The notes beneath the pieces are model-generated. The model ran no database searches, had not been told where the DNA came from, and worked only from the letters and a program-made list of their open reading frames with translations. Below, piece by piece: positions 17,677-26,430 of a stretch of 64,000 nt of DNA. Every line of letters begins with the position of its first letter. Within the stretch, counting starts at the first letter, position 1. The position numbers and the translations under genes are program-made. Origin of the DNA: an uncultured Nitrospira sp. (lineage in GTDB: Bacteria; Nitrospirota; Nitrospiria; Nitrospirales; Nitrospiraceae); NCBI GenBank assembly GCA_902500995.1, contig CABVSR010000019.1:1-64000 (forward strand), in the 5' to 3' direction.

Positions 17677-18777
17677 TTACAAATTTCTGGGCTGAATGGT
17701 GCGCACCACCACCCGCCGGCGTTGCTGCTGATACACCGTGGCGTCATATCCCGCATCAGTCGATGGATCGTGATCCCCGATGATGACAGGGCCTATGGTA
17801 TTGACCGCCTTGCTGCCTTTCTCATCCAGACCGTTATCGGCGTTCGTCGGCCTCACGACGAGACTCACCTGCGCCAACCTGATCTTGTCGGGCATGCGTG
17901 GACTGAGCGCCCATGAGCCATTGGAGACAAAGTCACCCTGCGTGAATGTCGGGACGCCGCCAGACGAGGAGCCATCTTGATCATCGATGATGCCGTCCGC
18001 CGACCAGGGATTGGGGGCGGCCCGGTTGCACCCATCGCAGGCGTATGTCACCTGCATGTCTTCCACACCGTCGACCAAGGGCACGTTGTTTCGCACCAAA
18101 CAGGGCGTGTTACTACCGCATGTCGCCGGTGTATTGGCCACGATTTGGTACCGGACACATTGCATCAAGAACACAGGCGTACCGATTGGGAACTGTCCGT
18201 CGACGAAGTTTCCGTTCCCGAAGCCGATCGAGGTGGCATTGACTGCTTGCACGGTCTTGGACAAGGCCCCGCCGATGGAAATCGTGGACCCGACCACGAG
18301 GCCCTGCGCAACCATCTCCGTCATAGCGGCTCCGGAAAGGCTGATGCTGTTCTCATACGTCTTGGCGCCCGGCGTTCCACCGACCGCGGCCGTCAAGGTC
18401 CATCCCGCCGTATTGACGGGGAGCACCATCGACAAGCTGTCAGGCCCGGTATCCGCACCCGCCGGCGTTTGATCCTGGGGCAGCAATCCAACCGGCTTCA
18501 CGATGGTGCCGATCGTCACATTGCAGGCGCCCACTGAATTCGTTGATGAGTCCGTCGCGTTGTAGTTGAAGCTGGCCAGTTTGATATCCCGGCCGAGCAA
18601 ATCGATGGCCAATCGAACATTCTGTTGGGTATCTGCCACTTGCGTGTTGACGACGTTGGCGCGATTCGAGGTCACCACCGTGGTCATGGTTGCGGTCACG
18701 ATCACCACGGTGATCAGGACAGCCGCCATCAGTTCCACGAGAGTAAAGCCTTGCTGATTGAGGTCGAATCTCCGCAT
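17677..18777 (-). CDS. PilW-like minor pilin (set 1)
   Basis: A 366-residue class III-signal prepilin: leader MRRFDLNQQG, then mature FTLVELMAAVLITVVIV with the essential Glu5. PilD should cleave after Gly10 and methylate the Phe. The globular part contains four closely spaced Cys (CVRYQ, TCGSNTPC, CDGC). A much longer open frame runs upstream to 19056 but would lie inside pilV. I chose ATG 18777 because GGGAG sits seven bases upstream; ATG 18783 is too close to that site. It ends 15 bases before pilX. Confidence 0.88.
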   Translation of the reverse strand: MRRFDLNQQGFTLVELMAAVLITVVIVTATMTTVVTSNRANVVNTQVADTQQNVRLAIDLLGRDIKLASFNYNATDSSTNSVGACNVTIGTIVKPVGLLPQDQTPAGADTGPDSLSMVLPVNTAGWTLTAAVGGTPGAKTYENSISLSGAAMTEMVAQGLVVGSTISIGGALSKTVQAVNATSIGFGNGNFVDGQFPIGTPVFLMQCVRYQIVANTPATCGSNTPCLVRNNVPLVDGVEDMQVTYACDGCNRAAPNPWSADGIIDDQDGSSSGGVPTFTQGDFVSNGSWALSPRMPDKIRLAQVSLVVRPTNADNGLDEKGSKAVNTIGPVIIGDHDPSTDAGYDATVYQQQRRRVVVRTIQPRNL

Positions 18778-18797
18778 CGTCATGCTCCCGGCTGCGC

Positions 18798-19322
18798 CTA
18801 TTCCGGCGCGACCACCGTGGTAAATATCGCCGTCTTGGTTCGAGCGGTACTCACATCCGTCTGTCTGGTTTGCCAGTTGACGGTAACCGTGACGAGGAAT
18901 CGATTCATGGTTACCGGGTTTGCCGTGGGATCCGGATCGAGGCGGGTCGCCGTGACAAGCCCTGTGGCGCCAGTGAGGCCGGAATTTGCCATCAGCGCCT
19001 GCCATTGCGTGCAATCTCCCAGCGCCATTTGCTGAGTGCTTGCGCTCTGGGCGCACGCAGTGGTCGTGTTCGTGTTGTGATAGTCCAACACTCGCTGGCG
19101 ATTATTTTGTATGCGCTCCGCCATATCAGCAGCGAGATTCGTCACGCGCGACATGTCGTTTGCATCGACATTCTTTCCCAGCGACATCCCTGAGAGGCCG
19201 GCCAGTCCCAGCAATCCGACCGACAGCACGCCCGCGGCAATCATGGCTTCCAACAGCGTAAACCCTCGCTGCCTGGACGCTCTGAGACAGGCACGACTTT
19301 GCATGTTCAGGCGATGTTTCAT
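18798..19322 (-). CDS. PilV-like minor pilin (set 1)
   Basis: A 174-residue prepilin. The 20-residue basic leader ends in RQRG and is followed by FTLLEAMIAAGVLSVGLLGL, with Glu5 present. SRVTNLAADMAERIQNNR after the helix is typical of PilV. ATG 19322 is preferred to the in-frame ATG 19346: AAAGG lies five bases upstream of 19322, while 19346 has no site and would overlap the fimT-like gene. It sits in the priming minor-pilin operon between fimT and pilW. Confidence 0.88.
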   Translation of the reverse strand: MKHRLNMQSRACLRASRQRGFTLLEAMIAAGVLSVGLLGLAGLSGMSLGKNVDANDMSRVTNLAADMAERIQNNRQRVLDYHNTNTTTACAQSASTQQMALGDCTQWQALMANSGLTGATGLVTATRLDPDPTANPVTMNRFLVTVTVNWQTRQTDVSTARTKTAIFTTVVAPE

Positions 19323-19329
19323 GACGCCT

Positions 19330-19833
19330 TTATGGGCACGTTGCATGCGCGCACCAATTCACTTTGCCTGCGGGAGTGACGACGAGGGAATAAGTGGTCC
19401 CTTGTTGCGTCGTCAACGTCACGGGTACATTCGCCGCAGCGCCGCTCAATCCCTGCTGCGTGAACTGAATGGTCGGCCCACCGGTGAAGGCGACGACGGC
19501 TTGAGGCAATACAATCGGGGCTAACGCTCCTCCGAAGTCGACCGTGACCCTCCCCGAAACCAGTGCCAAGGTGACGGTCACCGCAAGATTCCGATTCATT
19601 GCCGCCATGCGCGCAAGGGTCAGGCTGCCGGCTAATTCGGTGGTGGCCTGCTTCAACTGATACCGCGCGTTCCACTGCAGATAATTGGGGATAGCCACCA
19701 TCGCCAGGATGCCGACAATGGCAACGGCAATCATGACTTCGATGAGGGTGAACCCTCTCTGACAACGGGCGTCGCCAGGCCGTCGATGGTAAAAAGAGAC
19801 CCACATGGCAACAGGCAGATGAGCAAGTGCCAT
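19330..19833 (-). CDS. FimT/GspH-like minor pilin (set 1)
   Basis: A 167-residue prepilin with leader ending CQRG and mature FTLIEVMIAVAIVGILAM, including Glu5, then AIPNYLQWNARYQLKQATTELA, the usual FimT/GspH helix. The body is Thr/Val-rich beta structure ending in a Cys pair (CAHATCP), a likely C-terminal disulfide. Neither possible ATG (19833 or 19806) has a good ribosome binding site, so the leader is 26 or 17 residues long. It is the first gene of the set-1 operon. The 208 bases upstream to pilB hold no gene and no promoter I can defend. Confidence 0.85.
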   Translation of the reverse strand: MALAHLPVAMWVSFYHRRPGDARCQRGFTLIEVMIAVAIVGILAMVAIPNYLQWNARYQLKQATTELAGSLTLARMAAMNRNLAVTVTLALVSGRVTVDFGGALAPIVLPQAVVAFTGGPTIQFTQQGLSGAAANVPVTLTTQQGTTYSLVVTPAGKVNWCAHATCP

Positions 19834-20041
19834 GCCGATTCATTTCAGCGGGAATATTTGCCTAACCGATTGAAAATTCGATGGCTTTCATTCCAGAATC
19901 CGTACAAATCCGAGCGTTTGCCGAACACGGAGATGACAATTTTCGTCTGATGTATGGCGATCTTTGACCAACCGGGCAGGTCAGCAGGGCGAGAGAACAA
20001 GTGGACGGGAACCTCTATGACCCGGCACGCGAAGCAGGGTG

Positions 20042-21841
20042 CTATTTGATCGCCACGGCGCGGACCTGCTGGTACGTCGTGAGCCCTTGGAGGACCTTTT
20101 CTATGCCGTCCTGAAGCAGGGTGTGCATCCCTTCACGTTTTGCGAGCGCCAGCAATTCCCCCGTACGAGTCCTTCCTTGAATGAGCGTTTTCATATGGTC
20201 TGAAACCACCATCAGCTCATGGATGGGAACTCGTCCGCGATATCCGGTGTGGTTGCACACGTCGCATCCTCGCCCGTGATACAACCTTACCTCCGCATCG
20301 TACGCCGGCTTCTCAAACGTCCATTCTTCCTCCCCGAAGGCCTGCACCAGTTCATCGTATTCGTGACGAGTCGGATGGTAGGACTCCCGGCAGTGCGAGC
20401 AGATGCGCTTGCACAGTCGCATCGCAAGCACACCCAGCATGGCATCAGAAAAATTGAACGGATCGCACCCCATGTCGAGCAGCCGCACAATGGTTTCCAC
20501 GGCGCTATTGGTATGGATGGTGCTGAACACCAGGTGGCCGGTCAGAGAGGCTTCAATGGCAATATCCGCCGTTTCCTTGTCGCGCATCTCGCCGATCATG
20601 ATCACATCGGGGTCGGCGCGCAGGAATGCCCGCATCGTGGCGGCAAACGTCAGTCCGATCTTCGGGTGAACTTGCACCTGTCGCAGACCATCCTGCGTGA
20701 TCTCGATCGGATCTTCCGCCGTCCAGATCTTTCGTTCGTCCGTATTGATCGCCGCCAGAATGGCGTGCAACGTCGTCGTTTTCCCGGACCCGGTCGGACC
20801 GGCGCACAGGACGATGCCATGCGGTTTGTGCGCCAGCTGTTCCACCCGGCGGCGAGTCTCGGCATTGAATTCAAACTCCTCGAGTCGCCTAGGGCCGTTG
20901 GCGGTCAGCAGGCGGAGGACCACGTCTTCGTTGAATCCGGCCGTGGGAAGCGTCGCGACGCGCAATTCAATCTCTTGGCCGGTACTCAATTTAAACCGGA
21001 TTTTGCCGTCCTGAGGCTTCCGCCGCTCGGCGATATCCAGGCTGGCCATGATCTTCACGCGAGAGACAATCGCCCGCCGATAGGCGGCCGGAATTTTCAT
21101 GTAGGTGAAACAGGTACCGTCCACCCGAAAGCGCACGGCTGTTTCTTTCCGATCCGCATAGGGCTCAATATGAATATCGGAGGCGCCTCGCCGATAGGCT
21201 TCCGCGATGATCTGATTGGCGAGACGGACGATGGCCGAATCGTTTTCGGTTATGGCGGCAATGGTCGCATTTTGCTGCTCTTCTAACTGCGCTTCGCTGA
21301 CCAACTCGCCGAGAATATCCGTGATCGGATCGCCGACCTCGCGCCCGCACACATCACTCAATAGGCGTTCGATATCCGCCCGCAAACCAACGCGATAGGA
21401 CACGGTCAGCCCCGGAAAGGCGCGCCGCACATCAAGGAGCTTGTCAGGGTTCTGGGGATCGTCGATCAACACCTCCACCCCCTCCCCCTGCCGTCTCAGA
21501 GGAACCCAGTGATTCACTTTCAAATAATCGAGGCTGAGATTCTTCAACAAGTCAGGGTCGGCGTGGGTCTGCTCCTCATAGGCGAGAAACCGGCACTGGT
21601 AGAATTCCGCCAGGACGGCACCGATCGCCGGTTTGGGAATTCGATACCGATCCATGAGCAGCGTCGTCACATCAAGCCGCTTTCGCAGCGCATCTGAGAG
21701 GGCCAGGGCCAGCTCCTCCTGCCGGAGAAATCCCTGACGAACGAGTGGCTCATAGAGGCTGGACGACCGGAAGCGTGGTGGGCAGGTTGTCCCCGTTGTC
21801 GGTTTGCTTGATCCTAGCAGGGTCGAAGTTGAGCGCATCAT
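20042..21841 (-). CDS. pilB: Type IV pilus assembly ATPase PilB (GspE/PulE family)
   Basis: A 599-residue hexameric secretion ATPase. After an N-terminal T2SSE_N-like region come the Asp box (DIHIEPYADRKETAVRFRVDG), Walker A GPTGSGKTTTL, the His box and Walker B region IMIGEMRDKETADIAIEAS, and a zinc tetracysteine (CSHC and CDVC, about 65 residues apart) typical of PilB/GspE extension ATPases and absent from PilT. It powers pilin polymerisation from the cytoplasmic side. It stands alone between two minor-pilin operons, 69 bases after the set-2 pilX-like gene. No pilC or pilT is in the window. Confidence 0.93.
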   Translation of the reverse strand: MMRSTSTLLGSSKPTTGTTCPPRFRSSSLYEPLVRQGFLRQEELALALSDALRKRLDVTTLLMDRYRIPKPAIGAVLAEFYQCRFLAYEEQTHADPDLLKNLSLDYLKVNHWVPLRRQGEGVEVLIDDPQNPDKLLDVRRAFPGLTVSYRVGLRADIERLLSDVCGREVGDPITDILGELVSEAQLEEQQNATIAAITENDSAIVRLANQIIAEAYRRGASDIHIEPYADRKETAVRFRVDGTCFTYMKIPAAYRRAIVSRVKIMASLDIAERRKPQDGKIRFKLSTGQEIELRVATLPTAGFNEDVVLRLLTANGPRRLEEFEFNAETRRRVEQLAHKPHGIVLCAGPTGSGKTTTLHAILAAINTDERKIWTAEDPIEITQDGLRQVQVHPKIGLTFAATMRAFLRADPDVIMIGEMRDKETADIAIEASLTGHLVFSTIHTNSAVETIVRLLDMGCDPFNFSDAMLGVLAMRLCKRICSHCRESYHPTRHEYDELVQAFGEEEWTFEKPAYDAEVRLYHGRGCDVCNHTGYRGRVPIHELMVVSDHMKTLIQGRTRTGELLALAKREGMHTLLQDGIEKVLQGLTTYQQVRAVAIK

Positions 21842-21910
21842 GGTACCTATTCATTTTCAAAAGTATTTACACGCCGATGTGGTTGCTTGATGTCGAGGGC
21901 AGCTGCCGTT

Positions 21911-23395
21911 CTATATGGTGCTCTGCCAACTACCCGGCGCCACAAACACGACCGGCAGACCCTGCACCAATCCTTCGCGAAGATCGTGGTTGTACCAGAC
22001 CTCCAACGATCCAGAGCCATTGCTCCCTTCCATGATCGCCCCCTGTGCCACCACCCCGCCGTAGACTTTGAGATGGCCGCCAAATCGCACATCACCCGCG
22101 GCGTACAAGACGCCTTGAAGGTGAATGCCGGACAGTTGCACCGGGATTCGTGTCCCGAGCGACTGCTGTCCTTCGGGCGGCGGACTCAACGCCGGCACGG
22201 GCTTTCCCGTCTGTCCTGCCTTCCAAAGCACATGCGCGTTCACAATAAAAATGCCTTCGGCATAGTCCTGATCGAGCACAATCGATCCGAGATTATCGGC
22301 GCGGGGCGGCATCCCATCGAGTGTATCCACAAACACGAGCCCACGATGATCTCCCGGTCCCTTCGAGGCAAACACCTCGGATGCCGGGCGTCCCAAACCA
22401 GGCTGAATCACACCGCCCGCATATAACAACCCGTCTCGGTCGATCGCGTACAACTGGCCACACTGCATGGCCATGCGCTTCAAGGTCGCATAGTCCCACT
22501 GATCCGCCTTGATGCCAGGGACGGGCTCCTGGCGCGGATGAATATTCAGTGGCACACCTGACCAGGCCTCGACCGGAAGCTGCGCGAACAAGGCCTCTCC
22601 TCCGAGCCGGATCGCCAGCCATCGATCTTCGCGATGATTCATCTCGTCATAGGTCTGCCCGCTCACGGAAGCCAGGCTGCTTTTGACAGGGACTTCTTCT
22701 GGCCGCGGGAAATAGGCTCGACCACGCACCACCATGTCCCCCCAGTGCGCGAAGATGGAACCGGATCGGGCTTGTACCGCCTCGTTTCCCAGGGTGCCGC
22801 TTTGCAGCGGCGCATGCAGAGCGGGAACGGCATAGGCTCCGAACTCCAGCCGCACGGTTTTTGCGCTACGCCCGGCAGGGCCGGCCCCCGCCGTCACCTC
22901 GACCGTGCAGAGCAAGCCCGGCCGCGTCGCCCCGTAGACTCGTAATTTGAGAATTTTGGCGAGCCCCTTGAGAGACTTGAACCAACCCGTTTGAGGGTCA
23001 TTCAATAACCGGTCGTGTTGGGGATTTGCGGCATTAAACACCACGTCAGGGTTCGCGCTGGTCCCGACAAATTGCGCATGCCCCTGCGCGTCTACATACG
23101 AGGGATCTCCCTGAGCGTTGATCACTCGCTTGGCAAACCACGTCGTCACTTCCTGCGGGCGGAGGGCCGGGTCGTGAAACCACCCCATCACCACATCGAC
23201 CGCTGCCTCCGCCGCATGATGCGCCACTCGCTCTTCCTGTATCGCGCCGGCACCCACGATTTCCTGCCCAGCCAACTGCATGGAGGTCATTCCTAAGAGA
23301 GTCAGGAGAAATACCACCATCAGTACCGCCAACAGAGCCATTCCCCGTTCATCCTTTTGCTTCGCCTTCACCGGCGATGTCCCGCCACACTTCAT
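21911..23395 (-). CDS. Long PilX-like pilus assembly protein (set 2)
   Basis: A 494-residue protein, far longer than ordinary PilX (about 170-210). The N-terminus is PilX-like: DERGMALLAVLMVVFLLTLLGMTSMQLAGQEI, with a Gly-Met junction in place of Gly-Phe. The large remainder has no named domain. Gly-rich short repeats near the C-terminus (VLYAAGDVRFGGHLKVYGG, then VVAQGAIMEG) look like a left-handed beta-helix or bactofilin-type rung pattern. AGGGG eight bases upstream supports ATG 23395. It is the last gene of the set-2 minor-pilin run, ahead of pilB. Confidence 0.78.
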   Translation of the reverse strand: MKCGGTSPVKAKQKDERGMALLAVLMVVFLLTLLGMTSMQLAGQEIVGAGAIQEERVAHHAAEAAVDVVMGWFHDPALRPQEVTTWFAKRVINAQGDPSYVDAQGHAQFVGTSANPDVVFNAANPQHDRLLNDPQTGWFKSLKGLAKILKLRVYGATRPGLLCTVEVTAGAGPAGRSAKTVRLEFGAYAVPALHAPLQSGTLGNEAVQARSGSIFAHWGDMVVRGRAYFPRPEEVPVKSSLASVSGQTYDEMNHREDRWLAIRLGGEALFAQLPVEAWSGVPLNIHPRQEPVPGIKADQWDYATLKRMAMQCGQLYAIDRDGLLYAGGVIQPGLGRPASEVFASKGPGDHRGLVFVDTLDGMPPRADNLGSIVLDQDYAEGIFIVNAHVLWKAGQTGKPVPALSPPPEGQQSLGTRIPVQLSGIHLQGVLYAAGDVRFGGHLKVYGGVVAQGAIMEGSNGSGSLEVWYNHDLREGLVQGLPVVFVAPGSWQSTI

Positions 23396-23414
23396 AGTCT
23401 GTCCCCTTTACTGA

Positions 23415-24191
23415 TTACATTCGGATCGCAATCTCACGCGAGAGCATCGATCCTGCTTGTCCAACTTGTATCGTTGCACGGACCCGAACCACGTCCCGTG
23501 CATCGGTCGTCAGGCCGCCGCTTCGATTGAAATACTGCAGCCTGAAACCACGCACATCACTCAGCACCGTACTGGCCACGCCATCCACCTCACGCATCAA
23601 TCGCTGCGTCCCATCATCCTGACGCTTCACGTAGTAACGCACCCTATTCAGCACAAAGACCACGCTGTTCACCTGATACGGTTCACTCGTCGGTGCCATC
23701 AGCATCAACGTAGACTTACGCCCGTCGGCAGCCAGACGATTCCAGGCGCAATGCGCCGCGCTACAAAGGAGCACCTGCTTGCCTTTCGGCCAATCGGCGC
23801 CATCTTCTACCGGCAGGTCCTGCCGACCGGCCTCGGCACCCTGCGTCAGGACCGTTGACGCTCCGTTCAGATTGGCAAAAAATTCGACTTCGTCGTTCTC
23901 CATCTTTACAAACGCTGCGTCGCCGCCTAACAAACCGCCTCCTGCCAACCGCAGTTCGCTCCCCAGCACATCCAGCCCGAGTCGCATTTCTTGATTCGCT
24001 ACCATGCTGCCATGTTGGGAACTGAGGCGAAGACCGTAGGCAGCGAAGGCTTGAATCGCCGCTGATATCGCGACACTGCTGATCGCCATGGCGATGAGGA
24101 GTTCGATAAGACTCACCCCTCTGGTATTCAAACCCCATCCGCTCGACATCGGTTTAACCTGTCGTGGCTCAGTAAATCTGTGCGGTGTCAT
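23415..24191 (-). CDS. PilW-like minor pilin (set 2)
   Basis: A 258-residue prepilin with leader ending NTRG and mature VSLIELLIAMAISSVAISAAI (Val instead of Phe at +1, Glu5 present). QEMRLGLDVLGSELRLAGGG matches PilW. The start at 24191 overlaps the pilV-like stop (ATGA); an in-frame ATG at 24149 with a weak AGG site is an alternative that gives a shorter leader. The body is beta-rich and ends VGQAGSMLSREIAIRM. Confidence 0.82.
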   Translation of the reverse strand: MTPHRFTEPRQVKPMSSGWGLNTRGVSLIELLIAMAISSVAISAAIQAFAAYGLRLSSQHGSMVANQEMRLGLDVLGSELRLAGGGLLGGDAAFVKMENDEVEFFANLNGASTVLTQGAEAGRQDLPVEDGADWPKGKQVLLCSAAHCAWNRLAADGRKSTLMLMAPTSEPYQVNSVVFVLNRVRYYVKRQDDGTQRLMREVDGVASTVLSDVRGFRLQYFNRSGGLTTDARDVVRVRATIQVGQAGSMLSREIAIRM

Positions 24192-24691
24192 GACAAGGCC
24201 AACGAGCCGACAGCACGGGGATTCGCCCGGATCGTGCGCAAGCGCACTTCGCATTCTTGACCTCCGAGCGTCGTGAAACGGGCGCGCGCCTCGATGATCG
24301 CCAGGCTCGCGGACCCTGGTTGACCTCCGCGATTGAGTTCGACCGTCCAGACCAGCTTGATATGGGAACGCGTCTGACTCCCGGTGAAGATACCGTCTCC
24401 GGTCATTCCATCGTCCTGCAGACCGTCGTCGCGCATGAGAGACTCCAGGGTGCCGTTCTGGTCGAGATCATCCGCGAGCAGCTGATCCCACGGCAGGCTT
24501 CGTTTCGCTTCCAGGCACGATTCTGCCAGCGCCAAGGCCGTACTCGTCATGGCGCCGCGCTGAAGACCACGTTGCGCCCACTCGCACATTCCGATCGTCC
24601 CGATGATGCCGATCGACAGCACCACCAACGCCACCATACTCTCGACCAGCGTAAAACCAGCGGTTCCCGCCGGCCGTCCTTGCTGTTTCAT
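24188..24691 (-). CDS. PilV-like minor pilin (set 2)
   Basis: A 167-residue prepilin with a short leader (to TAG, residue 12) and FTLVESMVALVVLSIGIIGTI with Glu5. It carries an acidic Asp-rich loop (about residues 70-100: LADDLDQNGTLES, then RDDGLQDDGMTGDG), which could bind calcium. GGAG eight bases before the ATG fixes the start. It overlaps the pilW-like gene by four bases. Confidence 0.83.
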   Translation of the reverse strand: MKQQGRPAGTAGFTLVESMVALVVLSIGIIGTIGMCEWAQRGLQRGAMTSTALALAESCLEAKRSLPWDQLLADDLDQNGTLESLMRDDGLQDDGMTGDGIFTGSQTRSHIKLVWTVELNRGGQPGSASLAIIEARARFTTLGGQECEVRLRTIRANPRAVGSLALS

Positions 24692-24710
24692 ATCTCCATC
24701 TCCAATCGGT

Positions 24711-25145
24711 TCATAACATCGACACCCGTCCTGTGATACTGACCGTCAGCTGGCGCGTCGCCCGCCTAGAATCAGTCAGGACCATGGTTGTGGCCGTCGC
24801 GGAACGGCCGCTCGCTTGAAAGAGGATTTCAGGCCTGGTGCTCATCGAGTCGACGACGGTGCCGGTACGCGCGAACTCATAGCGGCGCAGCACCGTCGTC
24901 TCGCAGTCCACACATTCAGTGCGCAATTCAGAGTGCTCCATATTCACGACGACGCGAATGCGTTCGTGCCGCGCCATGGCCAACTGCCGGGCCATGCGTA
25001 ACTCCGAGGCAATCTCCGTCACCACGGCTCGCTGACGATGTTTTGTCACCAGAGCCGACCATCCCGGCACGCTCATCCCCATCACGATCGCCACGATGGC
25101 AAGCACCATACATAGTTCCACTAGACTGGCTCCGCGTTCATTCAT
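24711..25145 (-). CDS. GspH/FimT-like minor pilin (set 2)
   Basis: A 144-residue prepilin with a very short leader (MNERG) then ASLVELCMVLAIVAIVMGM (Ala at +1, Glu5 present) and a GspH-like body with a Cys pair (CVDCET). A longer open frame to 25241 exists, but ATG 25145 has a near-perfect GGGAGG seven bases upstream. It leads the set-2 run gspH-pilV-pilW-pilX. The 290 bases upstream, toward pilD, carry repeats listed separately. Confidence 0.83.
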   Translation of the reverse strand: MNERGASLVELCMVLAIVAIVMGMSVPGWSALVTKHRQRAVVTEIASELRMARQLAMARHERIRVVVNMEHSELRTECVDCETTVLRRYEFARTGTVVDSMSTRPEILFQASGRSATATTMVLTDSRRATRQLTVSITGRVSML

Positions 25146-25350
25146 GTCTACCCTCCCGTCGACCGCGTAGAGCATTTCCAAGTTCCGTGCCGTTGTCGAA
25201 CATGCCATCGCCCATGACCAATGGCACCGATATGGGTCCACACCGGGGATAAAAATACCGACATTGGGGGGTACGAAGCGGCCAGAGCCCGCCCTTGCGC
25301 CACGGGGTAACCGGCGCTATGAGGCCTGAACAATTGTGAACTGTTCCGAA

Positions 25351-25382
25351 TCAGATACAGTGCCACACCCGTTCAGATACAG
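25351..25382. repeat. Direct repeat TCAGATACAG upstream of the set-2 pilin genes
   Basis: TCAGATACAG occurs at 25351-25360 and again at 25373-25382, 22 bases apart, which is about two turns of the helix. An imperfect dyad with arms GAACA (25328-25332) and TGTTC (25342-25346) lies beside it. The repeats are between pilD and the gspH-like gene and could bind a regulator of the set-2 operon. Confidence 0.4.
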
Positions 25383-25435
25383 ATCTCGGGAGTGTCACGC
25401 CTAGAAACTGGCTCTGGAAGCCGTCTGACAGGGAG

Positions 25436-26209
25436 TTACTGAGGAAGATCGATCAAAGACCAATACCAGTCGAGGAGCGGCTGGTGAAAGAGGAGAGACA
25501 AAAGGGATCCCACCGCGAGGAACGGACCGAAAGGAATATAGTGATCACGTCTGATAATACCGGCAGCCATGAGGCCCACGCCGATGCACGAGCCCAGAAA
25601 CGATCCGATCATAATGGCCAGCAGCACCGGCTTCCATCCGAGAAACGCGCCGACCATGGCCATCAGTTTGATGTCCCCGCCGCCCATACCTTCCTTCCCG
25701 AAGACATAGGGGCTGATCCAGGCCAAGAACCAGAGAATTCCTCCGCCCACGACCACGCCGAGAAGCGAGTCCGTCACGCCGATGGGCAGAATCACCGCGG
25801 CACAGACCACCCCCACGACAATCCCCGGCAACGTCACGGCATCCGGGATCATCGTATGGGAAAGGTCCGTCCCAGTAATCACGATCAGCGCCGAGAGTAA
25901 CCCGGCATAGACCCAGGCTTCGGCGGTAAAGCCGAACATCCAGAACAGGAGCAGATATCCGAGCGCGTTGGCTGCCTCTACCAGCGGATATTGGATCGAG
26001 ATCGGCACATGGCAGGAGCGGCACCGCCCCCGCAACATCAGGTAACTGAGAATGGGAATGTTATCGTACACGGCGACGCGTTGCCGGCAGGCGGGACAGT
26101 GCGAAGCGGGCCAGGCCACAGATTCTTCGCGCGGCAATCGATAGATACACACATTGAGAAAACTGCCGATGACCGCACCGAACAACAGCAGCATCACATA
26201 TGGAAACAT
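25436..26209 (-). CDS. pilD: Prepilin peptidase/N-methyltransferase PilD
   Basis: A 257-residue membrane aspartic protease (type 4 prepilin peptidase). The N-terminal methylase part holds a zinc site, CPAC (38-41) and CRSC (63-66). The catalytic Asp pair is Asp115 in GTDLSHTMIPD and Asp179 in GGGDIKLM. It cleaves after the leader Gly and methylates the new N-terminus of all the pilins encoded downstream. It is upstream of both minor-pilin sets and divergent from the LuxR-type regulator. Confidence 0.95.
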   Translation of the reverse strand: MFPYVMLLLFGAVIGSFLNVCIYRLPREESVAWPASHCPACRQRVAVYDNIPILSYLMLRGRCRSCHVPISIQYPLVEAANALGYLLLFWMFGFTAEAWVYAGLLSALIVITGTDLSHTMIPDAVTLPGIVVGVVCAAVILPIGVTDSLLGVVVGGGILWFLAWISPYVFGKEGMGGGDIKLMAMVGAFLGWKPVLLAIMIGSFLGSCIGVGLMAAGIIRRDHYIPFGPFLAVGSLLSLLFHQPLLDWYWSLIDLPQ

Positions 26210-26287
26210 CCAGCCTCCCGCCGCACCTCACGCAGATCCACGCCATCCGCGCGCATCTAAGTATACGTATCCATTCCTAGGCTAATA

Positions 26288-26299
26288 AGAGCATGCTCT
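26288..26299. promoter_or_regulatory. Palindrome between pilD and the LuxR-type gene
   Basis: AGAGCATGCTCT is a perfect 12-base palindrome in the divergent spacer. Two smaller ones, ATACGTAT (26263-26270) and CCTAGG (26276-26281), lie beside it. It is 27 bases upstream of the -35 box of the regulator gene, a common place for an autoregulatory operator. Confidence 0.35.
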
Positions 26300-26325
26300 A
26301 ACCCCTCTACGCCCGCCTCTTTTCA

Positions 26326-26355
26326 TTTACAAACACCAGGAGCACTGCGTATAAT
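26326..26355 (+). promoter_or_regulatory. Sigma-70 promoter of the LuxR-type regulator gene
   Basis: TTTACA (26326-26331), an 18-base spacer and a perfect TATAAT (26350-26355). It is one of the best promoter matches in the window and gives a leader of about 70 bases before ATG 26431. Confidence 0.75.
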
Positions 26356-26430
26356 CCGACAACGATTTTGGCCCGAGAGATCGATGCCCTCGATCTGTGT
26401 ATTGCCCTTATTCCACGTGGAGCGAGACGT

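Noticed and set aside
19810-19835. A sigma-54-like sequence TGGCAC...TTGCT before the fimT-like gene
   Set aside because: The two halves are directly adjacent. The five-base spacer needed between the -24 and -12 elements is missing, and the site lies inside the coding start.
24711-25241. Longer start for the gspH-like gene at 25241
   Set aside because: The extra 32 residues contain no leader features, while ATG 25145 has GGGAGG at ideal distance.
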